DNA from: Arthrobacter sp.
Lineage (GTDB): Bacteria; Actinomycetota; Actinomycetes; Actinomycetales; Micrococcaceae
Reading direction: 5' to 3'
Length of the DNA stretch: 12,833 bases
Assembly (NCBI GenBank): GCA_030146405.1
Contig: JASLBS010000107.1
Location: 1-12,833, forward strand
Translations under genes and position numbers: made by a program
The notes under the pieces: generated by a model
Databases searched by the model: none
What the model saw: only the letters and a program-made list of their open reading frames with translations
What the model was told of the DNA's origin: nothing
Part shown: positions 1 through 5,813 of the stretch, piece after piece
How the letters are laid out: the number at the start of each line of letters is the position of its first letter
Numbering within the stretch: the first letter of the stretch is position 1

Positions 1-183
1 CACCAAAGCCCAGGCACGACGCGACGTCATCGCCTACATCGAGGGCTTCTACAACAGCCGACGCCGGCACTCCAGACTCGGCTACCGATACCCCAACGAC
101 GTCCACTACAGTTACGCACAGCCAGCCCTGGCCGCGTAGAGAAAACCACCAACACCACTGTCCGAAATCACCACAGCAGCCCA
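1..183 (+). mobile_element. Right end of an IS3-family insertion sequence (partial)
   Basis: This stretch holds the last 45 codons of an IS3-type transposase followed by about 44 noncoding bases. The homology of the neighbouring UvrA-like fragment stops exactly at base 184. The bases just inside that border, read on the minus strand, begin TGGGCTGCTG, so the element ends in CA as IS3-family ends normally do. The left end and any target duplication lie outside the window. The border is inferred from where UvrA similarity breaks, not from a matched pair of inverted repeats. Confidence 0.7.
2..139 (+). CDS. IS3-family transposase OrfB, C-terminal end (partial)
   Basis: Only the C-terminal 45 residues are present; the start is beyond the left edge. 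The segment contains the sequence FYNSRRRHSRLGYRYPNDV followed by a short HYSYAQPALAA tail. This is the typical ending of the integrase-core (DDE) OrfB protein of IS3-group elements, in which an RRHS..LGY..P motif follows the last catalytic glutamate. The catalytic residues themselves are off the window. The protein would catalyse cut-and-copy transposition of its element. Whether the element is intact cannot be judged from here. Confidence 0.85.
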   Translation, partial: TKAQARRDVIAYIEGFYNSRRRHSRLGYRYPNDVHYSYAQPALAA

Positions 184-333
184 GTGCGGTTGCCCCAGGC
201 GCGAGAAGACGATCCTCAGCATCGCGTTCACGTCCGTGGCGGTACCCACGGTGGACCACGGGTTCGCGCCCATGCGCTCCTGGTCCACGATGATCGCCGT
301 CGTCAGCCCCTCGAGGACATCCACCTCCGGTCT
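184..333 (-). pseudogene. UvrA-like excinuclease ATPase fragment, cut by the IS element
   Basis: Read on the minus strand, about 50 codons encode RPEVDVLEGLTTAIIVDQ, then ERMGANPWSTVGTATDVNAM and LRIVFSRLGQPH. From memory this closely matches the region after Walker A in the short UvrA-like proteins of actinobacteria (drug-resistance and DrrC-like UvrA paralogues). After GQPH the frame runs into the insertion sequence and reads unrelated residues to a stop at 112. Upstream of RPEV the expected preceding residues (a FMPTLA-like stretch) are missing, and the frame meets a stop about 19 codons further up. The fragment is therefore truncated on both sides and lacks Walker A, Walker B and the zinc fingers. 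It cannot make a working protein. Confidence 0.75.
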
Positions 334-826
334 TCCCGCTCCTAATCCAAAAAACCGGTCATCTCTAACCCAAGAAGCGCCCTCCTACCCGAAATGAGAG
401 CCTGACCCCGGACCGGTACACCCTGTATGAAAGAACATCAATCGGGATTCACGGGCATTCAGGAGCACACCTGAAACCTGCGAGTGAGGCCTGCGAACGT
501 GAAGGATGCCGTGGGTGGGTCAGCGAACGCGAAGGGGAGTCTGTGTTCGTCAGTTGTTCTTCGGTGGGCGCTACGTGCGCGACGACCACGGGCACACGGG
601 CCCGGGGTTTGAGACTGGGCGTGCCAGTGATACCGGGCCGCGAACCCATAAGCCGACATAAGGACAACGCAAGGGAACACAACGAGCACAGCCCGGGCAC
701 GTCGCCGTAAGCCTGGCCAACGGCCAGTACCCTTACCGGGGCCGCGAGCGTAACCAGGGCCTTGGTGCCCGGTTGAGGTGCACCGCACCTTTCCTCGGTG
801 GACGGATCTCCCGGTTCTCTGCCCAG
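334..826. other. Intergenic stretch with no supported gene
   Basis: I see no coding region with a plausible start, ribosome binding site and family match here. The longer minus-strand frames are rich in Arg, Ser and Pro and look like frame shadows. One has a short hydrophobic patch (residues AVLVVFPCVVLMSAYGFAA) but no recognisable relatives. Bases 493-505 and 523-535 are a 13-base direct repeat with one mismatch and a 30-base period. Bases 757-770 (GGGCCTTGGTGCCC) loosely resemble a second DosR-type box. The stretch may be debris left by the insertion event plus the distal promoter region of the stress-protein operon. Confidence 0.5.
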
Positions 827-846
827 GTCGGGCCCTTCGGCCCTGC
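827..846 (+). promoter_or_regulatory. DosR/DevR-box-like palindrome upstream of the stress-protein gene
   Basis: The core GGGCCCTTCGGCCC (830-843) is a perfect 5+5 inverted repeat with a CTTC centre. It fits the conserved positions of the actinobacterial DosR/DevR box (GGG, then C two bases on, and the mirror image in the other half). A possible -10 hexamer, TACTGA, lies at 854-859. That places the box over the -35 region, where DosR boxes commonly act. Universal stress protein genes are classic members of the hypoxia regulon in mycobacteria. The motif is visible in the sequence; binding by a DosR homologue is inference. The same hairpin could instead act in RNA, although no T-tract follows. 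Confidence 0.45.
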
Positions 847-897
847 CGTCCCCTACTGATCCGAGCCATCATCGAACGAGAAGACTTCGTACCAGGT

Positions 898-902
898 AAG
901 GA
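898..902 (+). promoter_or_regulatory. Ribosome binding site of the 40-codon ORF
   Basis: AAGGA sits six bases before the GTG at 909. This is the best Shine-Dalgarno match in the region and the main reason to take the small ORF seriously. Confidence 0.5.
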
Positions 903-908
903 CACGCC

Positions 909-1031
909 GTGAAAACACCCTCGACCGCGCCGGATCGGACAGGAGCCGTCGACACCATCGGCGAGTTGCTGGACCCACGGCTTCCCCTGACCGAGATCGT
1001 TCCCCGGGCACTCATGGGAGTCCCGGCGTGA
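909..1031 (+). CDS. Small ORF (40 aa) overlapping the universal stress protein start
   Basis: A GTG start preceded by AAGGA at a good distance opens a 40-residue reading frame (VKTPSTAPDRTGAVDTIGEL, then LDPRLPLTEIVPRALMGVPA). Its TGA overlaps the GTG start of the stress-protein gene as GTGA. That arrangement is the usual sign of translational coupling, so the ORF may be a small partner protein or a coupling leader peptide. I do not recognise the sequence. It has no signal peptide, membrane segment or cysteine. It could also be a chance frame in the 5' untranslated region. Confidence 0.4.
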   Translation: MKTPSTAPDRTGAVDTIGELLDPRLPLTEIVPRALMGVPA

Positions 1032-1876
1032 GTACTAACGGCACACAGGCGAAACCGGTCATCGTCGGGTACGACGGATCCGAGGCGTCGCGACGAGCAG
1101 TTCTCTGGGCCGTGCACCATGCGGCTTCGGCAGGGCTTTCCCTGGTCGTCATGCACTGCTGGATGACGCTGTCCCAGTCATCGGACCTCGGCACGCTCAC
1201 GGACGTCGGGGACAGTGCCCTCCAGACAGCCGCGGAGAGAACGGCTGCCCAGGGACTGGATCTCGCCAAGCAGGCGGAACCAGGGGTGACGGTCAGCGTG
1301 CACCTCGTCGTCGGGCACCCCTCGGAGGTGTTCACGCGGGCATCGCATGATGCCTCCCTCCTCGTCACCGGTTCCCGGGGACTCGGAGGCTTCAAGGGGC
1401 TCCTCATCGGTTCGGTCAGCCTCCACCTCGCGGCGTGCGCCTCCTGCCCGGTCGCGATCGTACGAACGGAACGCCTCGGCCAGGGAGGCGTCCTGGTCGC
1501 CCTCGACGGCTCGTCCCAGAGCCTCAAAGCCCTCCTGGTCGCCAGAGATCTGGCGAAGGCGCGGACCGTACCCCTGAATCTCCTCCACGTGCGCCCGTAC
1601 AGTCGGTACGCCATCACACGACCGCCGGTCTCTGAATCCGGGAGCGACCCCGTCATCCAGCAGGCTCTCGACCTGCTGGACGACGATACCGACGTCACCG
1701 TCGTCGAGGATTCGTTGTCAGGGCCCACCGTGCCCAGGATCATCGTCCTTCACGCGCAGAAGGCTTCCTGCGTCGTCCTCGGAGCCAAAGGTCACAACAC
1801 CCTCGACGTCCGGCTGGGATCGACCGTGCATGCAGTCCTGCATTACGCCCAGGGGAACACGATCATCGTCCGCTGA
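1028..1876 (+). CDS. Universal stress protein with two Usp domains
   Basis: This 282-residue protein has two UspA-type domains in tandem, at about residues 10-146 and 153-282, the arrangement of mycobacterial Rv2623-type proteins. Domain 1 has the nucleotide-site aspartate D16 in VGYDGS and a full ATP-binding motif G-2x-G-9x-G-S (G115, G118, G128, S129). Domain 2 has D160 in VALDGS and GAKGHNTLDVRLGS, which is one residue short of the canonical spacing, so its ATP site may be altered. Such proteins bind ATP and modulate survival under stress such as hypoxia. The GTG start at 1028 follows GGGAG (1017-1021) at seven bases and overlaps the stop of the upstream small ORF. A DosR-like box lies about 185 bases upstream. 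I see no clear terminator directly after the gene. Confidence 0.93.
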   Translation: MSTNGTQAKPVIVGYDGSEASRRAVLWAVHHAASAGLSLVVMHCWMTLSQSSDLGTLTDVGDSALQTAAERTAAQGLDLAKQAEPGVTVSVHLVVGHPSEVFTRASHDASLLVTGSRGLGGFKGLLIGSVSLHLAACASCPVAIVRTERLGQGGVLVALDGSSQSLKALLVARDLAKARTVPLNLLHVRPYSRYAITRPPVSESGSDPVIQQALDLLDDDTDVTVVEDSLSGPTVPRIIVLHAQKASCVVLGAKGHNTLDVRLGSTVHAVLHYAQGNTIIVR

Positions 1877-1886
1877 CACCGCCGGC

Positions 1887-1941
1887 ATCCGTATCAGCCG
1901 TTGCGCACTTCCAGTTATACGCGGATGGGCAATACGCGGAT
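1887..1941 (+). repeat. Direct repeat ATACGCGGAT (two copies) upstream of the sulfur-operon promoter
   Basis: ATACGCGGAT occurs at 1917-1926 and again at 1932-1941, a 15-base period. A related inverted sequence, ATCCGTAT, is at 1887-1894. The pair lies about 60-85 bases before the predicted transcription start near 2000, a position suited to an activator. It may be an operator, but the protein that would bind is unknown. Confidence 0.4.
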
Positions 1942-1987
1942 AGCGGTCACATTACTTCTTATTCCCCGATGTCCTTCTCCATCTGCT

Positions 1988-1993
1988 TATAGT
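1988..1993 (+). promoter_or_regulatory. -10 box TATAGT of the sulfur-operon promoter
   Basis: TATAGT differs from the -10 consensus at one position. The expected start, about seven bases after it, is at 2000-2001, exactly where the first stem of the riboswitch begins. No good -35 element is found at the usual 16-18 base distance (the sequence there is CCCCGAT). The promoter may therefore depend on an activator. The identification is by eye. Confidence 0.5.
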
Positions 1994-2000
1994 TGCACCA

Positions 2001-2125
2001 GCTTCAAGAGATGCGGTCGCCAAGCTCCGACTAGGCCGCGCACCAACCCCATGTTCCTGGGTGGTTCGGATGACGAAGCGGCCTTCGCCTTGGCACACAG
2101 TGCTGGTCCGGCGCGGGCAAGAGCA
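2001..2125 (+). ncRNA. SAM-IV-type S-adenosylmethionine riboswitch aptamer
   Basis: The core can be folded by hand. P1 pairs GCTTC (2001-2005) with GAAGC (2075-2079). AAGAG follows, as in S-box RNAs. P2 pairs GCGGTC (2013-2018) with GGCCGC (2034-2039). The P2 loop TCCGA (2026-2030) is the exact complement of TCGGA (2066-2070) after P3, which forms the pseudoknot typical of the SAM-I/SAM-IV clan. P3 is C-A-ACCC (2044-2049) with GGGT-G (2059-2063) and a bulged A, as in the conserved CAACC/GGUG element. There is no P4 inside the junction, and the strand returns as CGGATGACGAAG, close to the CGGGTGATGACC of the mycobacterial SAM-IV RNA. Outside P1, the hairpin GGCAC/GTGCT (2092-2104) and GCGGGCAAGAGC also resemble the SAM-IV 3' part. 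I could not place the second, P3-loop pseudoknot. The RNA should bind SAM and repress the sulfur operon downstream. Confidence 0.82.
2074..2087 (+). promoter_or_regulatory. Possible anti-P1 hairpin of the riboswitch
   Basis: CGAAG (2074-2078) and CTTCG (2083-2087) form a five-pair hairpin with a CGGC loop. This hairpin uses the same bases as the 3' strand of P1, so the two cannot coexist. It is a plausible ligand-free alternative fold. GGCGC (2110-2114) is also complementary to GCGCC (2184-2188) in the terminator stem and could act as an antiterminator. Both are inferences from base pairing only. Confidence 0.35.
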
Positions 2126-2181
2126 CTTCGAAAGGCAGTCACCGTGAGCTGTAACGCCCTCCCTCTCCCCTAGCGGGTCCT

Positions 2182-2228
2182 GTGCGCCCTGAGGCGCACC
2201 CTTCTGTTTCTTTTATTCTTTCTTTTTG
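2182..2228 (+). terminator. Intrinsic terminator in the operon leader (riboswitch expression platform)
   Basis: GTGCGCC (2182-2188), loop CTGA, GGCGCAC (2193-2199) is a perfect seven-pair hairpin. It is followed by a long pyrimidine, T-rich run (2200-2226, including TTTCTTTTATT and TTTCTTTTT). It lies between the SAM aptamer and the first gene of the operon, so it is the natural expression platform: SAM binding would favour termination here. It could also help end any transcript that reads through from the upstream gene. Confidence 0.75.
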
Positions 2229-2233
2229 AGAGT

Positions 2234-2264
2234 TCCGACGTATTCCGCCCTGCGCTGCGTCGGA
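2234..2264 (+). promoter_or_regulatory. Leader hairpin before the ribosome binding site
   Basis: TCCGACG (2234-2240) and CGTCGGA (2258-2264) are perfectly complementary, with a 17-base loop between them. The stem ends seven bases before the GAGGAA ribosome binding site (2272-2277) of the binding-protein gene. It could shield the 5' end of the mRNA or tune translation. No T-tract follows, so it is not a terminator. Confidence 0.4.
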
Positions 2265-2283
2265 CAGTTGTGAGGAATTCTCC

Positions 2284-3945
2284 ATGAATGCATCCGTACT
2301 TCGCCCTGCCCGGAATCACTTCCCGATCCGTCGATTCACAGCATTGTCCGCCGTCGCTCTGATCGCTTTCACCAGCGGTTGCGCCGCACCCGCCAACCCC
2401 TCGTCGGTGGCCGGTGGTGAACCCGTCGCCGGAGGCGTCCTCGACGTATCGATCTCGGCGGAACCGGGGTGCCTCGACGGCCACGGGATCTCGGCGACGC
2501 AGCAGCAGTTCCTCGGGCGCCTGATCTACGACAACGTGGTCACCCTCGACGAGGACGGGACGATCGCCCCCTATCTCGCGGAGTCGTGGGACATCTCGGA
2601 GGACGGCACGACGTACACCTTCCACCTCAAGCAGGGCGTGACCTTCAGCGACGGCTCGCCCTGGAACGCCGAGGTCCTGGGCCAGAACCTCGAGCACATG
2701 CGGGACCCGGCCACCAAGTCGCCCCTCGCAGCCGCCTACATCGCCCCGTACGTGGACGGCACCGTCCTCGACGAACACACCTTCGAGGCTCACCTGGCCT
2801 ACCCCTACACGCCCTTCCTCTACGCTCTCGCGCAGTCCTGGCTGGGAATGAACTCCGGCAAAGCCATCAGCGAGTCGCCGGAGACCCTGTGCCAGAACCC
2901 GATCGGTACCGGTCCCTTCACTGTCGAGAGCTACAAGCCGGGCCAAAGCATCAGCTACACGAAGCGCGAGGGCTACGACTGGGCGCCCGAGTGGCTGGAA
3001 GGTGAGGGCGAGGCGCACCTCGACGGCGTCGAGGTGACGCTCGTGAGCGAGCCCGTCATCCGCCATCAATCACTCGTCTCGGGCCAGTACGACCTGACGG
3101 AGAACCTCGCACCCCAGAATGCCGCCGCGGTGCAGTCGGACCCGAACTTCACCTACGAGAACCGGCCCCGCACGGGCAGCCCCTACGTCCTCAGCTTCAA
3201 CCTCAGCCGGGCCCCGTTCGACGACCTGGCGGTCCGTCAGGCGTTCGCGGCAGCCGTCGACACCGAGGCCGTCACCAAGAGCCTCGGCTTCGGGACCTAT
3301 ACGCCGATCGACGGTTTCCTGTCCAAGGAGAGCAAGTACTACGACCCCACGGTCGAGGGCACCCTCACCCACGATCCGGAGCGTGCGAACGAGCTCCTGG
3401 ACGACGCCGGTTGGTCGGACAGGGACGACGACGGCTTCCGTACGAAGAACGGGCAGCGGCTCGTGGTCGAGGTTCCCACGGTGGAGAGTTCGACGCCGAG
3501 TCCCCTGCTGGTCCAGCTGCAGGGTGAGGCCAGGAAGGTCGGCTTCGACCTGCAGATCATCCAACTCCCGCAGGCCCAGCTCAGTGAACTGAGGTACGCG
3601 GGCGACTACGACGCGCTTGCCGGCGTGTGGCACACGAACACCACCGACGTCCTCTTCATCCGCTACCACTCCTCGGAGATCACCGGGGAGCGCATCGGCC
3701 AGAACTCGTCCTACGTGAACGACCCGGCGCTCGACGGACTGCTCTCGACGGCACGTGAGGCCGACGACGGACCCGAGGCGGCCGAGGCCTACTCGGAGGC
3801 CCAGCACCGGTTGTTGGACATCGTGCCCGGCGTGCCGCTCTACGAGAACCCGAGCCAGTTCGCGTACGCCACCACGGTGCATGATGTCGCAGTCGACACC
3901 TCGCACCCCGTGCCCGTGCTCACCTATGCGTGGAAGGCGGAGTAG
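2284..3945 (+). CDS. ABC transporter substrate-binding lipoprotein (Opp/Dpp family, SBP family 5)
   Basis: The 553-residue protein starts with a basic N-region and a hydrophobic stretch ending in FTSGC, a lipobox that puts the acylated cysteine at residue 33. It should therefore be anchored to the outer face of the membrane. The body is a family-5 extracellular solute-binding protein: EPGCLDGH after the signal, LAESWDISEDGTTYTFHLKQ near residues 98-117, the hallmark NPIGTGPF near 212, and late motifs such as VRQAF and HDPERANELLDDAGW. Members of this family bind peptides, nickel, opines or other small solutes. Here the SAM riboswitch and downstream monooxygenases argue for an organosulfur ligand. 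The ATG follows GAGGAA at six bases. The stop abuts the next gene's start. Confidence 0.92.
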   Translation: MNASVLRPARNHFPIRRFTALSAVALIAFTSGCAAPANPSSVAGGEPVAGGVLDVSISAEPGCLDGHGISATQQQFLGRLIYDNVVTLDEDGTIAPYLAESWDISEDGTTYTFHLKQGVTFSDGSPWNAEVLGQNLEHMRDPATKSPLAAAYIAPYVDGTVLDEHTFEAHLAYPYTPFLYALAQSWLGMNSGKAISESPETLCQNPIGTGPFTVESYKPGQSISYTKREGYDWAPEWLEGEGEAHLDGVEVTLVSEPVIRHQSLVSGQYDLTENLAPQNAAAVQSDPNFTYENRPRTGSPYVLSFNLSRAPFDDLAVRQAFAAAVDTEAVTKSLGFGTYTPIDGFLSKESKYYDPTVEGTLTHDPERANELLDDAGWSDRDDDGFRTKNGQRLVVEVPTVESSTPSPLLVQLQGEARKVGFDLQIIQLPQAQLSELRYAGDYDALAGVWHTNTTDVLFIRYHSSEITGERIGQNSSYVNDPALDGLLSTAREADDGPEAAEAYSEAQHRLLDIVPGVPLYENPSQFAYATTVHDVAVDTSHPVPVLTYAWKAE

Positions 3946-4878
3946 GTGGCGGTCCTCCGTCGCATCCTCACGCGACTGATCGTGGGGATCGGAGTCCTCT
4001 GGGGCGCTGCCTCTCTCACGTTCCTGGCGATCTACCTGATTCCGGGTGACACGGCCCTGCTGATCCTCGGCGGACCCGACGCCCGCCCCACTGCCGAGAC
4101 ACTGGCTCAGGTGCGCAGCGACTACCTGCTCGACCAGCCGTTCATCGTGCAGTACGGAGGCTATCTGGGCAACCTGCTGCAGGGCGATCTGGGGCAGTCC
4201 TACCGCCTGCGCTTGCCGGTCGCGGAAGCCATCGGACAGCAGATCGGTTCGACGGCGATGCTCGCGTCCGCCGCCGTCGTTCTTGCCCTTCCCCTGACCT
4301 TCGTGGTGGCGATCCTCTCGGCCCAGCGGGCCAGCTGGATCCGGTCGATCGTCTCCGGCATCGAAGTGGTGTTCGCTGCCACTCCGACCTTCATCATCGG
4401 CTTCGCCCTGCTGATCGTCTTCTCGTTCACCCTGCGCTGGTTCCCCATCGGGGGCAACCAGGGGCTGATGGCGCTGGTCCTCCCGGCCCTCACCCTCGCC
4501 CTCGCGATCTTCGGGACCCTCTCACAGGTACTCCGCAACGAGCTCGAGGACGTCCTGGAACAACCCTTCATCCTGACGGCGCGCTCCCGCGGGATGCGTG
4601 ACCTCCCGGTGCGCGTGCGGCACGCCCTGCGGCACGCCGCAATCCCGGTGATGACCATGTCGGGGTTCGTCGTCGCCGCGCTCCTCGGTGGATCCGTGAT
4701 CGTCGAAACCCTCTTCAGCCGGCAGGGCATCGGATCCCTCACGCTGGCCTCCGTCTACAACAAGGACCTGCCCGTCATCATCGGGGTCGTCCTCCTCTCT
4801 GCAGCGGTCTACGTGGTGGTCAACCTGGTGATCGACCTCCTCTACACGCTGATCGACCCGAAAGTGGTGACAGCATGA
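3946..4878 (+). CDS. ABC transporter permease, DppB/OppB type
   Basis: This 310-residue inner-membrane permease starts with GTG immediately after the TAG of the binding-protein gene, with a purine-rich GGAAGGCGGAG ribosome binding site inside that gene's end. It has an N-terminal membrane helix (about residues 9-33) followed by the family landmark IPGD, then LDQPFIVQYGGYLGNLLQGD and LGQS. A cytoplasmic EAA-like loop (TARSRGMRDLP to HAAIP, residues 211-234) contacts the ATPase. The C-terminal GGSVIVETLFSRQGIG, DLPVIIG and NLVIDLLYTLIDP are typical of DppB. It pairs with the following permease to form the channel. Its TGA overlaps the next ATG (ATGA). Confidence 0.93.
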   Translation: MAVLRRILTRLIVGIGVLWGAASLTFLAIYLIPGDTALLILGGPDARPTAETLAQVRSDYLLDQPFIVQYGGYLGNLLQGDLGQSYRLRLPVAEAIGQQIGSTAMLASAAVVLALPLTFVVAILSAQRASWIRSIVSGIEVVFAATPTFIIGFALLIVFSFTLRWFPIGGNQGLMALVLPALTLALAIFGTLSQVLRNELEDVLEQPFILTARSRGMRDLPVRVRHALRHAAIPVMTMSGFVVAALLGGSVIVETLFSRQGIGSLTLASVYNKDLPVIIGVVLLSAAVYVVVNLVIDLLYTLIDPKVVTA

Positions 4879-5813
4879 GCATCACCTCACGCACCGTTCC
4901 CTCCCCCGCGACCCCCCTCGCCGACCCCGCTCCCCTCTCTGCTCCCCCGGCTCCTGCCTTCCCGGCGGCCGCGGATCCCGCACCCCGAGCACCGCGCCCA
5001 CGGCGGTGGCGGATCCGTCCGGGCATCCTGCTGGCCTCGGCGTTCCTCCTGTGGCTGGCGGCAGCGGTCCTGGCTCCGGGTCTCCTCACCTCGGGCGATC
5101 CCTACGCCGTCGATCCCGCCAGGAGCTTCGAGGCGCCCGGTGCGGCGGCCTGGTTCGGTACCGACGATTCGGGCGCAGACAATTACACCCGGATCATCCA
5201 CGGCGCCGCGACGTCGCTGTACATAGGTATCGGTGCGACGGTGATCGGCGTCGTCGGCGGGACGGCCATCGGTCTCCTCGCGGGACTCAACGGGCGCCTG
5301 GTCGAGGCCTCCGTGATGCGCTTCCTCGACGTCACCCTCGCCATCCCGGAGATCCTCCTCGCGCTCGTGGTCATCGGCATCATCGGCGGAGGCACCGAGA
5401 ACGCCATCCTCGCCATCGGTGCCGGCAGCATCGCCTACTACGCACGCATCACCCGGGCCCAGACGCACGTCGTGCGGCGGTCGGGCTATGTCGAGGCCGC
5501 CCGGACGCTGGGGTTGCCTCCATGGCGGGTCCTTCTCACACATGTCCTGCCGAACGTGATCAAACCCGTTCTCGTCCTCGCCACCATCGGCGTGGGCTCG
5601 GCCATCGGCGCGGGGGCATCCCTGAGCTTCCTCGGACTCGGCACGCCTCCCCCGGCGCCCGAGTGGGGAGCGATGCTCTCGGCCGGACGCAACTTCATCT
5701 CGAACGCCCCGTGGATGATCACCATCCCCGCCGCGTTCCTCGTCGCCACCGTCCTGTCCATCACCGTCATCGGGCGAGAGCTCCGACGCCGCGCCGAGGG
5801 GAGGCTCACATGA
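4875..5813 (+). CDS. ABC transporter permease, DppC/OppC type
   Basis: The protein has 312 residues. Its first ~43 residues are a Pro/Ala-rich, low-complexity cytoplasmic extension ending in a basic stretch (RAPRPRRWRIRP) before the first membrane helix (about 50-70). Then come the DppC landmarks: FGTDDSGADNYTRIIHGAATSL, LDVTLAIPEILLALVVIGI, the EAA loop EAARTLGLPPWRVLLTHVLPN (207-227) and GASLSFLGLGTPPPAPEWGAML. It forms the transport channel with the upstream permease. The ATG overlaps the previous stop by four bases, and its own TGA overlaps the ATPase start in the same way. The next in-frame start would lose the extension but also the first helix, so I keep this one. Confidence 0.92.
   Translation: MSITSRTVPSPATPLADPAPLSAPPAPAFPAAADPAPRAPRPRRWRIRPGILLASAFLLWLAAAVLAPGLLTSGDPYAVDPARSFEAPGAAAWFGTDDSGADNYTRIIHGAATSLYIGIGATVIGVVGGTAIGLLAGLNGRLVEASVMRFLDVTLAIPEILLALVVIGIIGGGTENAILAIGAGSIAYYARITRAQTHVVRRSGYVEAARTLGLPPWRVLLTHVLPNVIKPVLVLATIGVGSAIGAGASLSFLGLGTPPPAPEWGAMLSAGRNFISNAPWMITIPAAFLVATVLSITVIGRELRRRAEGRLT

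Noticed and set aside
493..535. Near-identical 13-base direct repeat with a 30-base period
   Set aside because: There are only two copies, with one mismatch and no flanking structure; not enough for a CRISPR or an attachment site.
459..905. Minus-strand open frame of 148 codons with a hydrophobic patch
   Set aside because: It is Arg-rich, has no ribosome binding site or recognisable family, and runs opposite to the promoter and small ORF supported on the plus strand.
1012..1743. Minus-strand open frame opposite the universal stress protein
   Set aside because: The composition is typical of a high-GC antisense shadow, and the plus-strand frame has complete Usp motifs.
1901..2173. Plus-strand 90-codon frame in the operon leader
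   Set aside because: It covers the riboswitch region, has no good ribosome binding site and no family-like sequence. RNA structure explains the region better.
2165..2178. 14-base sequence CTCCCCTAGCGGGT shared with the end of the MOSC gene (about 10851-10864)
   Set aside because: A match of this length is expected by chance at appreciable frequency in a high-GC window of this size, and the two contexts have nothing in common.
5006..5809. Upstream extension of the ATPase reading frame, giving an 843-residue protein
   Set aside because: The extra part is an Arg/His-rich shadow of the permease gene in another frame. The ATG at 5810 has a strong ribosome binding site and the usual ATGA overlap.
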